A DNA stretch of 32,975 nt from contig JALOTY010000043.1 of assembly GCA_025457665.1 (NCBI GenBank), positions 1-32,975 of the forward strand. The letters are read 5' to 3'. A program made the position numbers and the translations under genes. Below, piece by piece: positions 25,524 through 32,975 of this stretch (position 1 is the stretch's first letter; each line of letters starts with the position of its first letter). The notes under the pieces were generated by a model. The model ran no database searches, was not told where the DNA came from, and worked only from the letters and a program-made list of their open reading frames with translations. This DNA is from Akkermansiaceae bacterium (GTDB lineage: Bacteria; Verrucomicrobiota; Verrucomicrobiia; Verrucomicrobiales; Akkermansiaceae).

Positions 25524-26508
25524 CCGGCCCACCCGTCTTCCCGCGGAAAGCCGCGACCATGAAGACCGCACCGATCCCGATCATGAACAGCGACAGGAAC
25601 TGACCGCTCGTCAGTGACCCTACCAGCGTTTTCGCGGAGTCAGGTTCGCGGAATTGTTCGCCCACGATCCGGAAGACGGCGTAAAACACAAAGAACAGCC
25701 CCGTCAGCACCCCGTTCGGCAGCCGCGGAAACTTCAGCCGCACGGTCCAAAGGATCAGGAAAAGCAGCAATCCCTCCATCGCCGCCTGATAAAGCTGCGA
25801 GGGATGCCGCGGCTCCAAAAACGGTTCCAAAGCCCGGGTGATCTCCGGATTGTCGAGCTGCCGCTCCCTCACCGCCGCGAAGAACCGCTCGTCTGCTGCC
25901 TTCGCCAGCTCCGGGTCCACACTCATCGCGGCCAGCATCGCCTCGTCGTATCTCGACGCCTCCACCCTGCTCCCATCCACCAAGGCCGTCGGAAACTTCA
26001 CCGCCCAGGCCACGCCCTCCGCCACCCGGCCGTACAGCTCGCCATTGATGAAATTCGCGATCCTCCCGAACATCAGGCCCAGCGGGGCCACCACGCAGAG
26101 CCCGTCGCCCAAGCCCGTCCAGGAAACCTTCTTCTTGCGGGCATAAAACCAGGTGAAAACCACCAACCCCAGAATCCCTCCATGGCTCGCCATCCCCCCG
26201 TCCCAGACGCGCAGGATCCGCAAGGGATCCTCCGTCACCCACCCCCAGCCGTGCTGACGCGGCTCATACCACAGCATGTAGCCCACCCGACCGCCGATGA
26301 AGACCCCGAAAATCGCCGCCGCCGCAATGAAATCCCCCGCCGCCGTCGCCGGCAGCACCCACAGTTTCTTTTTCGCCAGCACCTTCAGCAGCAGCACCCC
26401 GGAAACAAAAGCCGCCAGATAGGAAAGCCCATACCACCGCAACGCAATCGCCTCGGTGAACTCGATGATCACCGGATCGATGTTATGAACGTAAATCGCC
26501 TGAAGCAC
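25504..26508 (-). CDS. lgt: Prolipoprotein diacylglyceryl transferase
   Basis: A 334-residue polytopic inner-membrane enzyme that transfers diacylglycerol from phosphatidylglycerol to the lipobox cysteine of prolipoproteins. The conserved ASHGGILG (His109) and the Lgt signature GRIANFINGELYGR (148-161) are present, as is PRHPSQLYQAAMEG near the C-terminal third. A roughly 40-residue insertion between these (about 175-220, rich in Glu/Ala/Arg) makes it longer than the 290-residue E. coli enzyme. The start is GTG at 26508, preceded by a GAGGTGG Shine-Dalgarno sequence. It converges and overlaps with the LysM lipoprotein gene. Essentiality is inferred from the family. Confidence 0.95.
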   Translation of the reverse strand: MLQAIYVHNIDPVIIEFTEAIALRWYGLSYLAAFVSGVLLLKVLAKKKLWVLPATAAGDFIAAAAIFGVFIGGRVGYMLWYEPRQHGWGWVTEDPLRILRVWDGGMASHGGILGLVVFTWFYARKKKVSWTGLGDGLCVVAPLGLMFGRIANFINGELYGRVAEGVAWAVKFPTALVDGSRVEASRYDEAMLAAMSVDPELAKAADERFFAAVRERQLDNPEITRALEPFLEPRHPSQLYQAAMEGLLLFLILWTVRLKFPRLPNGVLTGLFFVFYAVFRIVGEQFREPDSAKTLVGSLTSGQFLSLFMIGIGAVFMVAAFRGKTGGPVSGAGS

Positions 26509-26611
26509 CCCCCCACCTCACTACGAATCCGCCCCCCCCGCAAGCGGCGATCCTGCCGGAAATCCACGGCCATCCGCAATACGCATCCTCCTCAATACCG
26601 ACTAGGGGTAT

Positions 26612-26875
26612 TCATTCGATTCGGTCTGCCTTGCGATGCGCTGACCCCCGGGCAAAAACTCGTGGCAAGCGTAAAAGGATCGCAAGAATAACAACACAGG
26701 CGAGCAACATCGGCATTACTGCCAATGAGCTCATGCCGAACATCAGGAAGGCACTATTTAGTCCGGATAGCCGTTCAGGGGAATCGAAGATCACCATCCC
26801 CAGCGCGACCATGGAAATCACCATCGCAATCAGCGATCTTCTTCGTGCAACAGGGTCGATGGAAGAGTCTTTCAT
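26612..26875 (-). CDS. Small hypothetical two-helix membrane protein
   Basis: An 87-residue protein with a polar N-terminus, two predicted membrane segments (SLIAMVISMVALGMVIF and SLAVMPMLLACVVILAILL) and a basic C-terminal tail, implying both ends in the cytoplasm. I do not recognise a family. The local base composition is lower in GC than the neighbours, and the gene sits between lgt and a repeat-bearing spacer, so it may be recently acquired. No Shine-Dalgarno sequence is evident. It could be a chance open frame, but the well-formed hydrophobic segments make it credible. Confidence 0.55.
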   Translation of the reverse strand: MKDSSIDPVARRRSLIAMVISMVALGMVIFDSPERLSGLNSAFLMFGMSSLAVMPMLLACVVILAILLRLPRVFARGSAHRKADRIE

Positions 26876-26953
26876 TTTTGAGAACCTGAGCCCTTATAGA
26901 ATTTACTCAGTCGTCAAGACGGCATTTTATCACGCCAAACTCCCCTCCATCCT

Positions 26954-26965
26954 CCATCGGCTGTT
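26954..26965 (+). repeat. 12-mer direct repeat, copy 1
   Basis: Exact copy of CCATCGGCTGTT, preceded by a CATCCT context similar to copy 2. Confidence 0.7.
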
Positions 26966-27064
26966 CCCTTTCGTCCATTTCGATGATTTCGTTGTTCCCT
27001 CCCTCGCAGCGAGCAGCAAGGAACGCTCAAAGCACCGTCAAGGGCATCCACGATTCACCATCTC

Positions 27065-27076
27065 CCATCGGCTGTT
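27065..27076 (+). repeat. 12-mer direct repeat, copy 2
   Basis: Exact copy of CCATCGGCTGTT, 111 bp after copy 1, preceded by CACCATCTC. Confidence 0.7.
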
Positions 27077-27182
27077 GCCTCAACCCACCTTTGCGACCTT
27101 CGCGCCTTGGTGGTGAACTTTTCTGAGGGCAGCGGTTAGAGAGAATAGGCAGGTAGCCGCGCGCCTCACCGATCACCGATCA

Positions 27183-27194
27183 CCATCGGCTGTT
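27183..27194 (+). repeat. 12-mer direct repeat, copy 3
   Basis: Exact copy of CCATCGGCTGTT, 118 bp after copy 2 and one base short of the M42 peptidase stop codon. Confidence 0.7.
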
Positions 27195-27195
27195 C

Positions 27196-28275
27196 TCAAA
27201 GAAACCTCGTGAATCCGGCGACGGTCTTTGCATCCAGTCTTCGGACGAGGGCGTTGGCCAGGGCCAGCATGTGGAGATGATCGTTCACATCGATGACCGC
27301 ATTGTGGGAGTGAATGTAGCGCGCTGGAACTCCGAGCACGACACAGGGCACGCCCTCCAGGGCGAGATGGAACGAACCGGCATCGGTCCCGCCGCTGCGC
27401 CGCACGGTGACCTGATGGGGAATGCCTTCTTCGCCCGCCACTTCGCAGGCAAATCTCGCGAGCTTCGGATTGCCGATCGCGCTCGGGTCGAACATCCGGA
27501 TCTGCACGCCGCCGCCCAAACGCCCCTGGCTATCGGCGCGGTTGAATCCCGGCGTGTCGTCCGCCGGCGGTCCTTCCAGCACGATCACCACGTCCGGCTT
27601 TGCCGCGTTGGCCGCGGTTTTCGCCCCGCGCAGACCCACTTCCTCCTGCACGGTTCCCGCGAGGATGAGCTGGTTCGGCCGCTTTTGCTTCCCGCAGACC
27701 AGACCACACTGGATCGCTGCCGCCATCCCCACGCGATTGTCGAAGGCCTTGGCCATGAAATAATCCTCCCGCGCCATTGGCGTGAACGCCGAGACCGGCG
27801 CCACCGGGTCGCCCAGGGAAATCCCGAAATCCTTCATCGCCTCCTCGCGTGAACCTGCTCCGACATCGATGAACATCTGGTCGATCCCCATCACCTGCCG
27901 CCGCTGGGCCTCGGCGAGGAAATGCGGGGGCATCGAGGCCACCACGCCCAGCACCTTGCGGCCGCTTCGTGTTTTGATCTCCACCCGCTGGGAAAGCAGG
28001 TTGTGCTCCCACCACCCACCGACCGCCACGAACTGGACGAATCCCGCCGCCGTGATGTTCTGCACCAGGAAACCCACCTCATCCATGTGCCCGGCCACCA
28101 TCACCCGCGGCCCTTTGCCGCCGGCATCGCAGAAAACCGAGCCCATGCCGTCGGTCGAGAGCTTGCCCACTTTCCCCAGCCGCCGGGCGAAGATTTCCCG
28201 GACCTCGTCCTCATGACCCGGAACCGAGTGTGCTTCCGTCAGTTCCTTCAGCAATCCCACAGCCGTTTCTCGCAT
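27196..28275 (-). CDS. M42-family metalloaminopeptidase (glutamyl aminopeptidase / FrvX-like)
   Basis: A 359-residue cytoplasmic, probably dodecameric, dinuclear zinc/cobalt aminopeptidase. The metal-site sequence is complete in order: AGHMDEVGF (H63, with D65), KAFDNRVG (bridging D179), VQEEVGLRGA (catalytic E211 and ligand E212), VLEGPPADDTPG (E234 at the position often filled by Asp) and RYIHSHNAV (H322 or H324). The PDZ-like insertion common to M42 lies at about 75-160. These enzymes trim peptides downstream of the proteasome or other proteases; some relatives were labelled endoglucanases, which is probably wrong. It is divergent from ptsH with a 145-bp shared upstream region. Confidence 0.93.
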   Translation of the reverse strand: MRETAVGLLKELTEAHSVPGHEDEVREIFARRLGKVGKLSTDGMGSVFCDAGGKGPRVMVAGHMDEVGFLVQNITAAGFVQFVAVGGWWEHNLLSQRVEIKTRSGRKVLGVVASMPPHFLAEAQRRQVMGIDQMFIDVGAGSREEAMKDFGISLGDPVAPVSAFTPMAREDYFMAKAFDNRVGMAAAIQCGLVCGKQKRPNQLILAGTVQEEVGLRGAKTAANAAKPDVVIVLEGPPADDTPGFNRADSQGRLGGGVQIRMFDPSAIGNPKLARFACEVAGEEGIPHQVTVRRSGGTDAGSFHLALEGVPCVVLGVPARYIHSHNAVIDVNDHLHMLALANALVRRLDAKTVAGFTRFL

Positions 28276-28420
28276 GCCCCAGCCTAGACCCCGGTCCCCG
28301 GGCCTGAAAACCCCAAATCCCCGCCCCTCCCACCCCGGCTCCCCCGGCCCGCGAAAATTCCCCTTGGCCCCGGTCCCCTCCGCCCCCTAGACTCCCGCCG
28401 CCCCAAGGCACCCCACCCCG

Positions 28421-28687
28421 ATGGTCCAACGCGAATTCACCATCCAGAACAAGCTCGGCATCCACGCCAGGCCTGCCGCTCAGTTTGTCAAAACCGCCAG
28501 CCGCTTCACCTCGGAGATCCGTGTCGAAAAGGACGGCGAGGAGGTCGATGGCAAAAGCATCATGGGCCTCATGATGCTCGCCGCCGGCCACGGCTCGGTC
28601 ATCACGGTCCTCGCGGAAGGCGATGATGCCGAGGCCGCCCTCGATGCCCTTTCCGACCTCATCGGCCGGAAATTCGAGGAAGATTGA
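28421..28687 (+). CDS. ptsH: Phosphocarrier protein HPr
   Basis: An 88-residue HPr. GIHARPAA carries the phosphorylatable His15, and KSIMGLMML carries Ser46, the regulatory serine that HPr kinase modifies in organisms possessing that enzyme. It accepts phosphate from enzyme I and passes it to EII components. None of these is nearby, so a regulatory phosphorelay is as plausible as sugar uptake. It is followed by ptsI; between the two lies a 26-codon reading frame that overlaps both. The stop codon TGA at 28685-28687 is part of TGATG. Length and motif spacing are fully canonical. Confidence 0.96.
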   Translation: MVQREFTIQNKLGIHARPAAQFVKTASRFTSEIRVEKDGEEVDGKSIMGLMMLAAGHGSVITVLAEGDDAEAALDALSDLIGRKFEED

Positions 28688-28763
28688 TGGCCCTCTCCCG
28701 CCCCTCCGCCTCCTCGCGGATTTCTCCTTCCCCCGCCCCCCTCTCTCAGCCAGCATCGCGGCG

Positions 28764-28767
<4 letters not shown>
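28687..28767 (+). CDS. Possible 26-residue bridging ORF between ptsH and ptsI
   Basis: ATG at 28687 overlaps the ptsH stop (TGATG), and its TGA at 28765-28767 overlaps the GTG start of ptsI (GTGA). The predicted peptide is Ser/Pro/Ala/Arg-rich and resembles no family. It could serve to couple translation from ptsH to ptsI, with the peptide itself unimportant, or it may be fortuitous. No Shine-Dalgarno sequence is visible between the genes. Confidence 0.3.
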
Positions 28768-30530
<1,763 letters not shown>

Positions 30531-30577
30531 TCGCCCCCCGGCCTCAATTCGAAGTTTCCCTCCTCCGGATTTCCGCT

Positions 30578-31669
30578 ATGGGTCTCCCCATGCGCGCTCT
30601 CCTCCTCCTGCTCCTCGCCCCCGCCCTCGCCGCGGAAGAAACCCTTTTTACCCAGGTCGATGCCAACAAGGACGGCAAGGTCAGCCCGGCTGAACTGCCC
30701 GCAGAGGCCCGGCCTTTCCTCGGGCTTGTCGATGTCGATGGCGATGGCCACCTCTCCAAGCCCGAGTTCGACCGCATCGCCGCCAACCTCCAAAACCTCC
30801 TGCCCCAGGAACCCACGGAGAAAACCGATACCCGGAATGTCGACTACGTCGGAAAAGGCCACCAGCGCCAGACCCTCGACCTCTACTACCCCGAGAAATC
30901 CACCCGGGATCAGAAACTCCCCCTCGTCGTTTACATCCACGGCGGCGGCTGGATGTCCGGAAACAAGCAGGAAGGCCGCGGCTTCGCCGATGTCATCACC
31001 GGCACCGGCCAGTACATCGTCGCCTCCATCAACTACCGCCTCATCCAGGACGCCCTCTGGCCCGCCCAGATCCACGATTGCAAGGCCGCCATCCGCTTCC
31101 TCCGCGGAAATGCCGCCAAACTCGGCATCGATGCCGACCGCATCGCCGTCATGGGCAGCTCCGCCGGCGGCCACCTCGCCACCCTGCTCGGCACCAGCAG
31201 CCGGGAAAAGGCGCTCGAAGGCAGCCTCGGCAGCTTCCTCAAGGAAAGCAGCACCGTCCGCGCCGTCGTCAATTTCTTCGGCCCCACCAATTTCGAAACC
31301 TTCTTCGGCGAAGGCAGCGACATCGTCGAAATGGCCCGCAGCAACGCCCCCATCCGCATGCTCGGCGGCAACGATGAAGAAATCCGCAAAAACGCCCGCC
31401 TCGCCTCCCCCGTCCACTGGATCACCCGCCAGGATCCTCCCGTCCTCACCGCCCACGGCACCGAGGACAACATCGTCCCCTACGCCCAGGCCACCGAACT
31501 CGACGAAAAACTCCGCAAAGCCGGAGTCGAAACCCACCTCATCGCCATGCAGGGCGCCGGCCACGGCTTCGGCAACCACGAACTCAACCTCCGCATCAAG
31601 GCCTTCCTCGATCGCCACCTCCTCGGACTCGAGACCGCCGTCTCCTCCGCTCCCATCTCCGTCCGCTGA
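30578..31669 (+). CDS. Secreted alpha/beta-hydrolase esterase with N-terminal EF-hand pair
   Basis: About 363 residues. The signal peptide (MRALLLLLLAPALAAEE) is followed by two EF-hand calcium loops, DANKDGKVSPAE (28-39) and DVDGDGHLSKPE (52-63). The carbohydrate-esterase-like alpha/beta-hydrolase (BD-FAE/acetylesterase type) follows: oxyanion HGGGW at 121-125, nucleophile Ser195 in GSSAGG, acid Asp297 in HGTEDNIVP and His329 in GAGHGF. The catalytic set is complete. EF-hand plus esterase fusions are frequent in Planctomycetes and Verrucomicrobia and usually deacetylate or de-esterify plant polysaccharides; the exact substrate is not defined. Start ATG 30578 or 30590 both keep the signal. 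It lies 47 bp after ptsI, so may share its transcript. Confidence 0.88.
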   Translation: MGLPMRALLLLLLAPALAAEETLFTQVDANKDGKVSPAELPAEARPFLGLVDVDGDGHLSKPEFDRIAANLQNLLPQEPTEKTDTRNVDYVGKGHQRQTLDLYYPEKSTRDQKLPLVVYIHGGGWMSGNKQEGRGFADVITGTGQYIVASINYRLIQDALWPAQIHDCKAAIRFLRGNAAKLGIDADRIAVMGSSAGGHLATLLGTSSREKALEGSLGSFLKESSTVRAVVNFFGPTNFETFFGEGSDIVEMARSNAPIRMLGGNDEEIRKNARLASPVHWITRQDPPVLTAHGTEDNIVPYAQATELDEKLRKAGVETHLIAMQGAGHGFGNHELNLRIKAFLDRHLLGLETAVSSAPISVR

Positions 31670-31699
31670 ATCCCATTCGACCGCCGACTCCCCGCCTCC

Positions 31700-32296
31700 A
31701 TGGACATCGTCTTTGATATCGGCAAGGTCCTCCTCGACTTCGATTTCGAAAGCTCCCTCCTCCGCCTCATCCCCCCTCAAGAGCCCGATCCCCGCGCCCG
31801 CCTCGCCAAGGTCCTCGGCGACAAGGATGCCTTCGAGCGTGGCGACATCGATCTCGAAAACTACCTCGCCCACGCCGAACGCGAACTCGGCCCCGCCGCC
31901 GATCGCGAGGCCTTCATGGCCGCCTGGAGAAACATCTTCACGCCCAACGAACCCATGTGGGAAAGCGCCAGGCGACTCCACGCCGACGGCCACCGACTGC
32001 TTTATTTCTCCAACATCAATCCCATCCACGCCCCCTGGATCTTCGAACAATACGCCATCTTCGATCTCTTCAGCGATGGCCTCTGCTCCTACCTCGTCCG
32101 CGCCATCAAGCCCGAGCCGGAAATCTATCAGATCCTCATCGATCGCTTCTCCCTCGTTCCCTCGAACACCATCTACATCGACGACCTCCCCGCCAACGCC
32201 GCCACCGGCGAAAGCTTCGGTTTCCACACCCATCTCTACAACCTCCACCAACACCCCACCTTCGAAACCTGGCTTACGTCAGTGATTTCGAAGTAG
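31700..32296 (+). CDS. HAD-superfamily phosphatase, YihX-like
   Basis: A 198-residue HAD subfamily IA hydrolase. Motif I is IVFDIGKVLLDFD with nucleophile Asp6. The residue two positions on is Gly rather than Asp, as in the YihX (alpha-D-glucose-1-phosphatase) group, IFDLGNV. Motif II is LLYFSNINP (Ser), motif III is the Lys of AIKPEPEIYQIL, and motif IV is IYIDDLPANAATG with the two metal-binding Asps. A small helical cap lies between about 15 and 90. It follows the esterase gene by 30 bp and could be co-transcribed with it and with ptsI. Sugar-phosphate hydrolysis would fit the context, but specificity is inferred only from the family. Confidence 0.87.
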   Translation: MDIVFDIGKVLLDFDFESSLLRLIPPQEPDPRARLAKVLGDKDAFERGDIDLENYLAHAERELGPAADREAFMAAWRNIFTPNEPMWESARRLHADGHRLLYFSNINPIHAPWIFEQYAIFDLFSDGLCSYLVRAIKPEPEIYQILIDRFSLVPSNTIYIDDLPANAATGESFGFHTHLYNLHQHPTFETWLTSVISK

Positions 32297-32347
32297 CAGG
32301 GAGCGGGGAGCAAGGTGCGGGCAAACAGCCAAAGATCGAGCGAAGCG

Positions 32348-32770
32348 CTATGGCTTCTTTTCGGAATAAATGTACCCATACTCGCTGTCGTGGAGCAATT
32401 CCATCCCGCCCGGACTCCTTACAACGAAGAGTTCGAAATCGGTAAATGATGGCTCACTACGAAACTCCGCTTCTTCCACGCGATTCATGTAATTGAAAAT
32501 CCATGAAAATTTTTTGAGCGTGAAACCATCGCGTGATCTTTTCACAAGATCTCCTTCCTCACTGAGAATGATCCTTCCTTCCGGCTGTTCGACAATCTTC
32601 CGCTTCCACCGAGAATCCTCAAACTCAAGGTAATCCACGACACCGAGGTTACGAATCTCCAGTTGAAATGTTTTGCCCTGCGGCTGGGATATCTCGGAAC
32701 CCTCCTCGCCGCATGAAGCCAATAGGAAGAAACCGAAGACTAAAGTTTTAGCGCGTGGTCCAAATATCAT
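32348..32770 (-). CDS. Small hypothetical lipoprotein next to an RHS remnant
   Basis: A 140-residue predicted lipoprotein. The signal peptide ends in lipobox LASC with Cys20, followed by an acidic start (GEEGSE). The mature part is beta-rich and hydrophilic (FQLEIRNLGVVDYLEFEDS, then FTLKKFSWIFNYMN), with no family I recognise. The gene lies 14 bp downstream of the stop of an RHS-like frame on the same strand, the position where an RHS toxin's immunity gene usually sits, and its codon use is lower in GC than the neighbours. It may therefore be an orphan immunity protein, but there is no direct evidence. The start at 32770 has no visible Shine-Dalgarno sequence. Confidence 0.6.
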   Translation of the reverse strand: MIFGPRAKTLVFGFFLLASCGEEGSEISQPQGKTFQLEIRNLGVVDYLEFEDSRWKRKIVEQPEGRIILSEEGDLVKRSRDGFTLKKFSWIFNYMNRVEEAEFRSEPSFTDFELFVVRSPGGMELLHDSEYGYIYSEKKP

Positions 32771-32784
32771 AGTTGGTTTTCACA

Positions 32785-32975
32785 TTAACACCAGATCCTT
32801 GGTTTGATCGGAAATTTCGGTCCCTCAATAACAATACTCAAGGCAGGCGTCAAGGTTGTGGCTCGTGGGTGAAAGAGTTCGGGGTCGTAGATCCGGCCGT
32901 TCATGTGGATGAGGCCGAAGTCATCGAGCACCTCATGCCCGGTGAAACCGCGGTTATCATCCACCGCGCTGGTCC
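32785..32975 (-). pseudogene. Truncated C-terminal end of an RHS/YD-repeat protein (gene continues beyond window)
   Basis: The minus-strand frame entering from the right edge reads [20 protein letters not shown], then NGRIYDPEL. This is the hallmark RHS core sequence ([26 protein letters not shown]). Directly after YDPEL the core breaks off: the expected GRFLSPD is absent, and about 30 residues beginning [13 protein letters not shown] lead to TAA at 32785-32787. The other two frames do not restore the core. TLTPALS is what a common intergenic repeat of GC-rich Verrucomicrobia-like genomes encodes when read through, so the tail is probably replaced or eroded. Intact RHS proteins are large secreted shells that release a C-terminal toxin. 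Confidence 0.75.

Larger units (their letters stand above)
26876..27195. other. Non-coding spacer carrying short dispersed repeats
   Basis: A 320-bp stretch without a convincing gene. It holds three exact copies of CCATCGGCTGTT, a segment resembling a widespread intergenic repeat (TTTGCGACCTTCGCGCCTTG at about 27090-27109), and the tandem GATCACCGATCACC at 27171-27184. A hairpin-like CTCGCAGCGAG occurs near 27003. The only forward reading frames are short and unlike proteins. Function is unknown. Confidence 0.6.

Noticed and set aside
32299..32345. GGGAGCGGGGAGCAAGGTGCGGG and nearby foldbacks as a possible mobile-element end
   Set aside because: The stretch looks like a simple low-complexity intergenic repeat. 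No inverted ends, target duplication or transposase were found.

Overview
The window looks like chromosome from a GC-rich, LPS-bearing, diderm member of the Verrucomicrobiota, probably Verrucomicrobiales near Luteolibacter or Haloferula. This is inferred from four things: a very large secreted lyase with autotransporter-associated beta-strand repeats, an EF-hand/esterase fusion, DUF882 and RHS proteins, and few clear Shine-Dalgarno sites. An lpxI gene and an LptF/LptG-type permease support an outer membrane with LPS. Both tRNAs lack an encoded CCA.

Layout. 1-6.3 kb: the tail of an unknown gene, a DUF3592 membrane protein with an L7/L12-like N-terminus, a divergent pair (DUF882 exported protein and NhaC-type antiporter), an LPS-export-type permease and a SulP transporter with a STAS domain. 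6.4-12.8 kb, all on the minus strand: ybeY coupled to a short PgpH-like HD phosphodiesterase, uvrB, lpxI, tRNA-Leu(CAA) and trxB. 12.9-19.2 kb, minus strand: a ~1,565-residue PL1-like lyase with beta-strand repeats, then a flavoprotein with the sequence hallmarks of flavin-dependent halogenases. 19.2-21.0 kb: an M50 protease, a TauE/SafE exporter and panD. 21.2-24.8 kb: a YqjD/YqjE/YqjK-like envelope trio running into two consecutive PilT-type ATPases, then tRNA-Ala(CGC). 25.0-28.3 kb: LysM lipoprotein, lgt, a small membrane protein, a 320-bp repeat-bearing spacer and an M42 aminopeptidase. 28.4-32.3 kb: ptsH-ptsI, an esterase and a YihX-like HAD phosphatase. 32.3-33.0 kb: a lower-GC accessory patch with a small lipoprotein just downstream of the broken C-terminus of an RHS protein that enters from the right edge.

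Most of the content is housekeeping (DNA repair, ribosome maturation, redox, lipid A, lipoprotein maturation, pantothenate, PTS phosphorelay). The less ordinary items are the halogenase-like enzyme, the RHS remnant with its adjacent lipoprotein, the doubled pilT genes behind the YqjDEK-like trio, a 26-codon ORF exactly bridging ptsH and ptsI, a PgpH relative lacking its extracellular sensor domain, and several hairpins and short repeats between genes. No CRISPR array, complete insertion sequence or prophage was seen, and no undescribed multi-gene system is clearly demonstrated.
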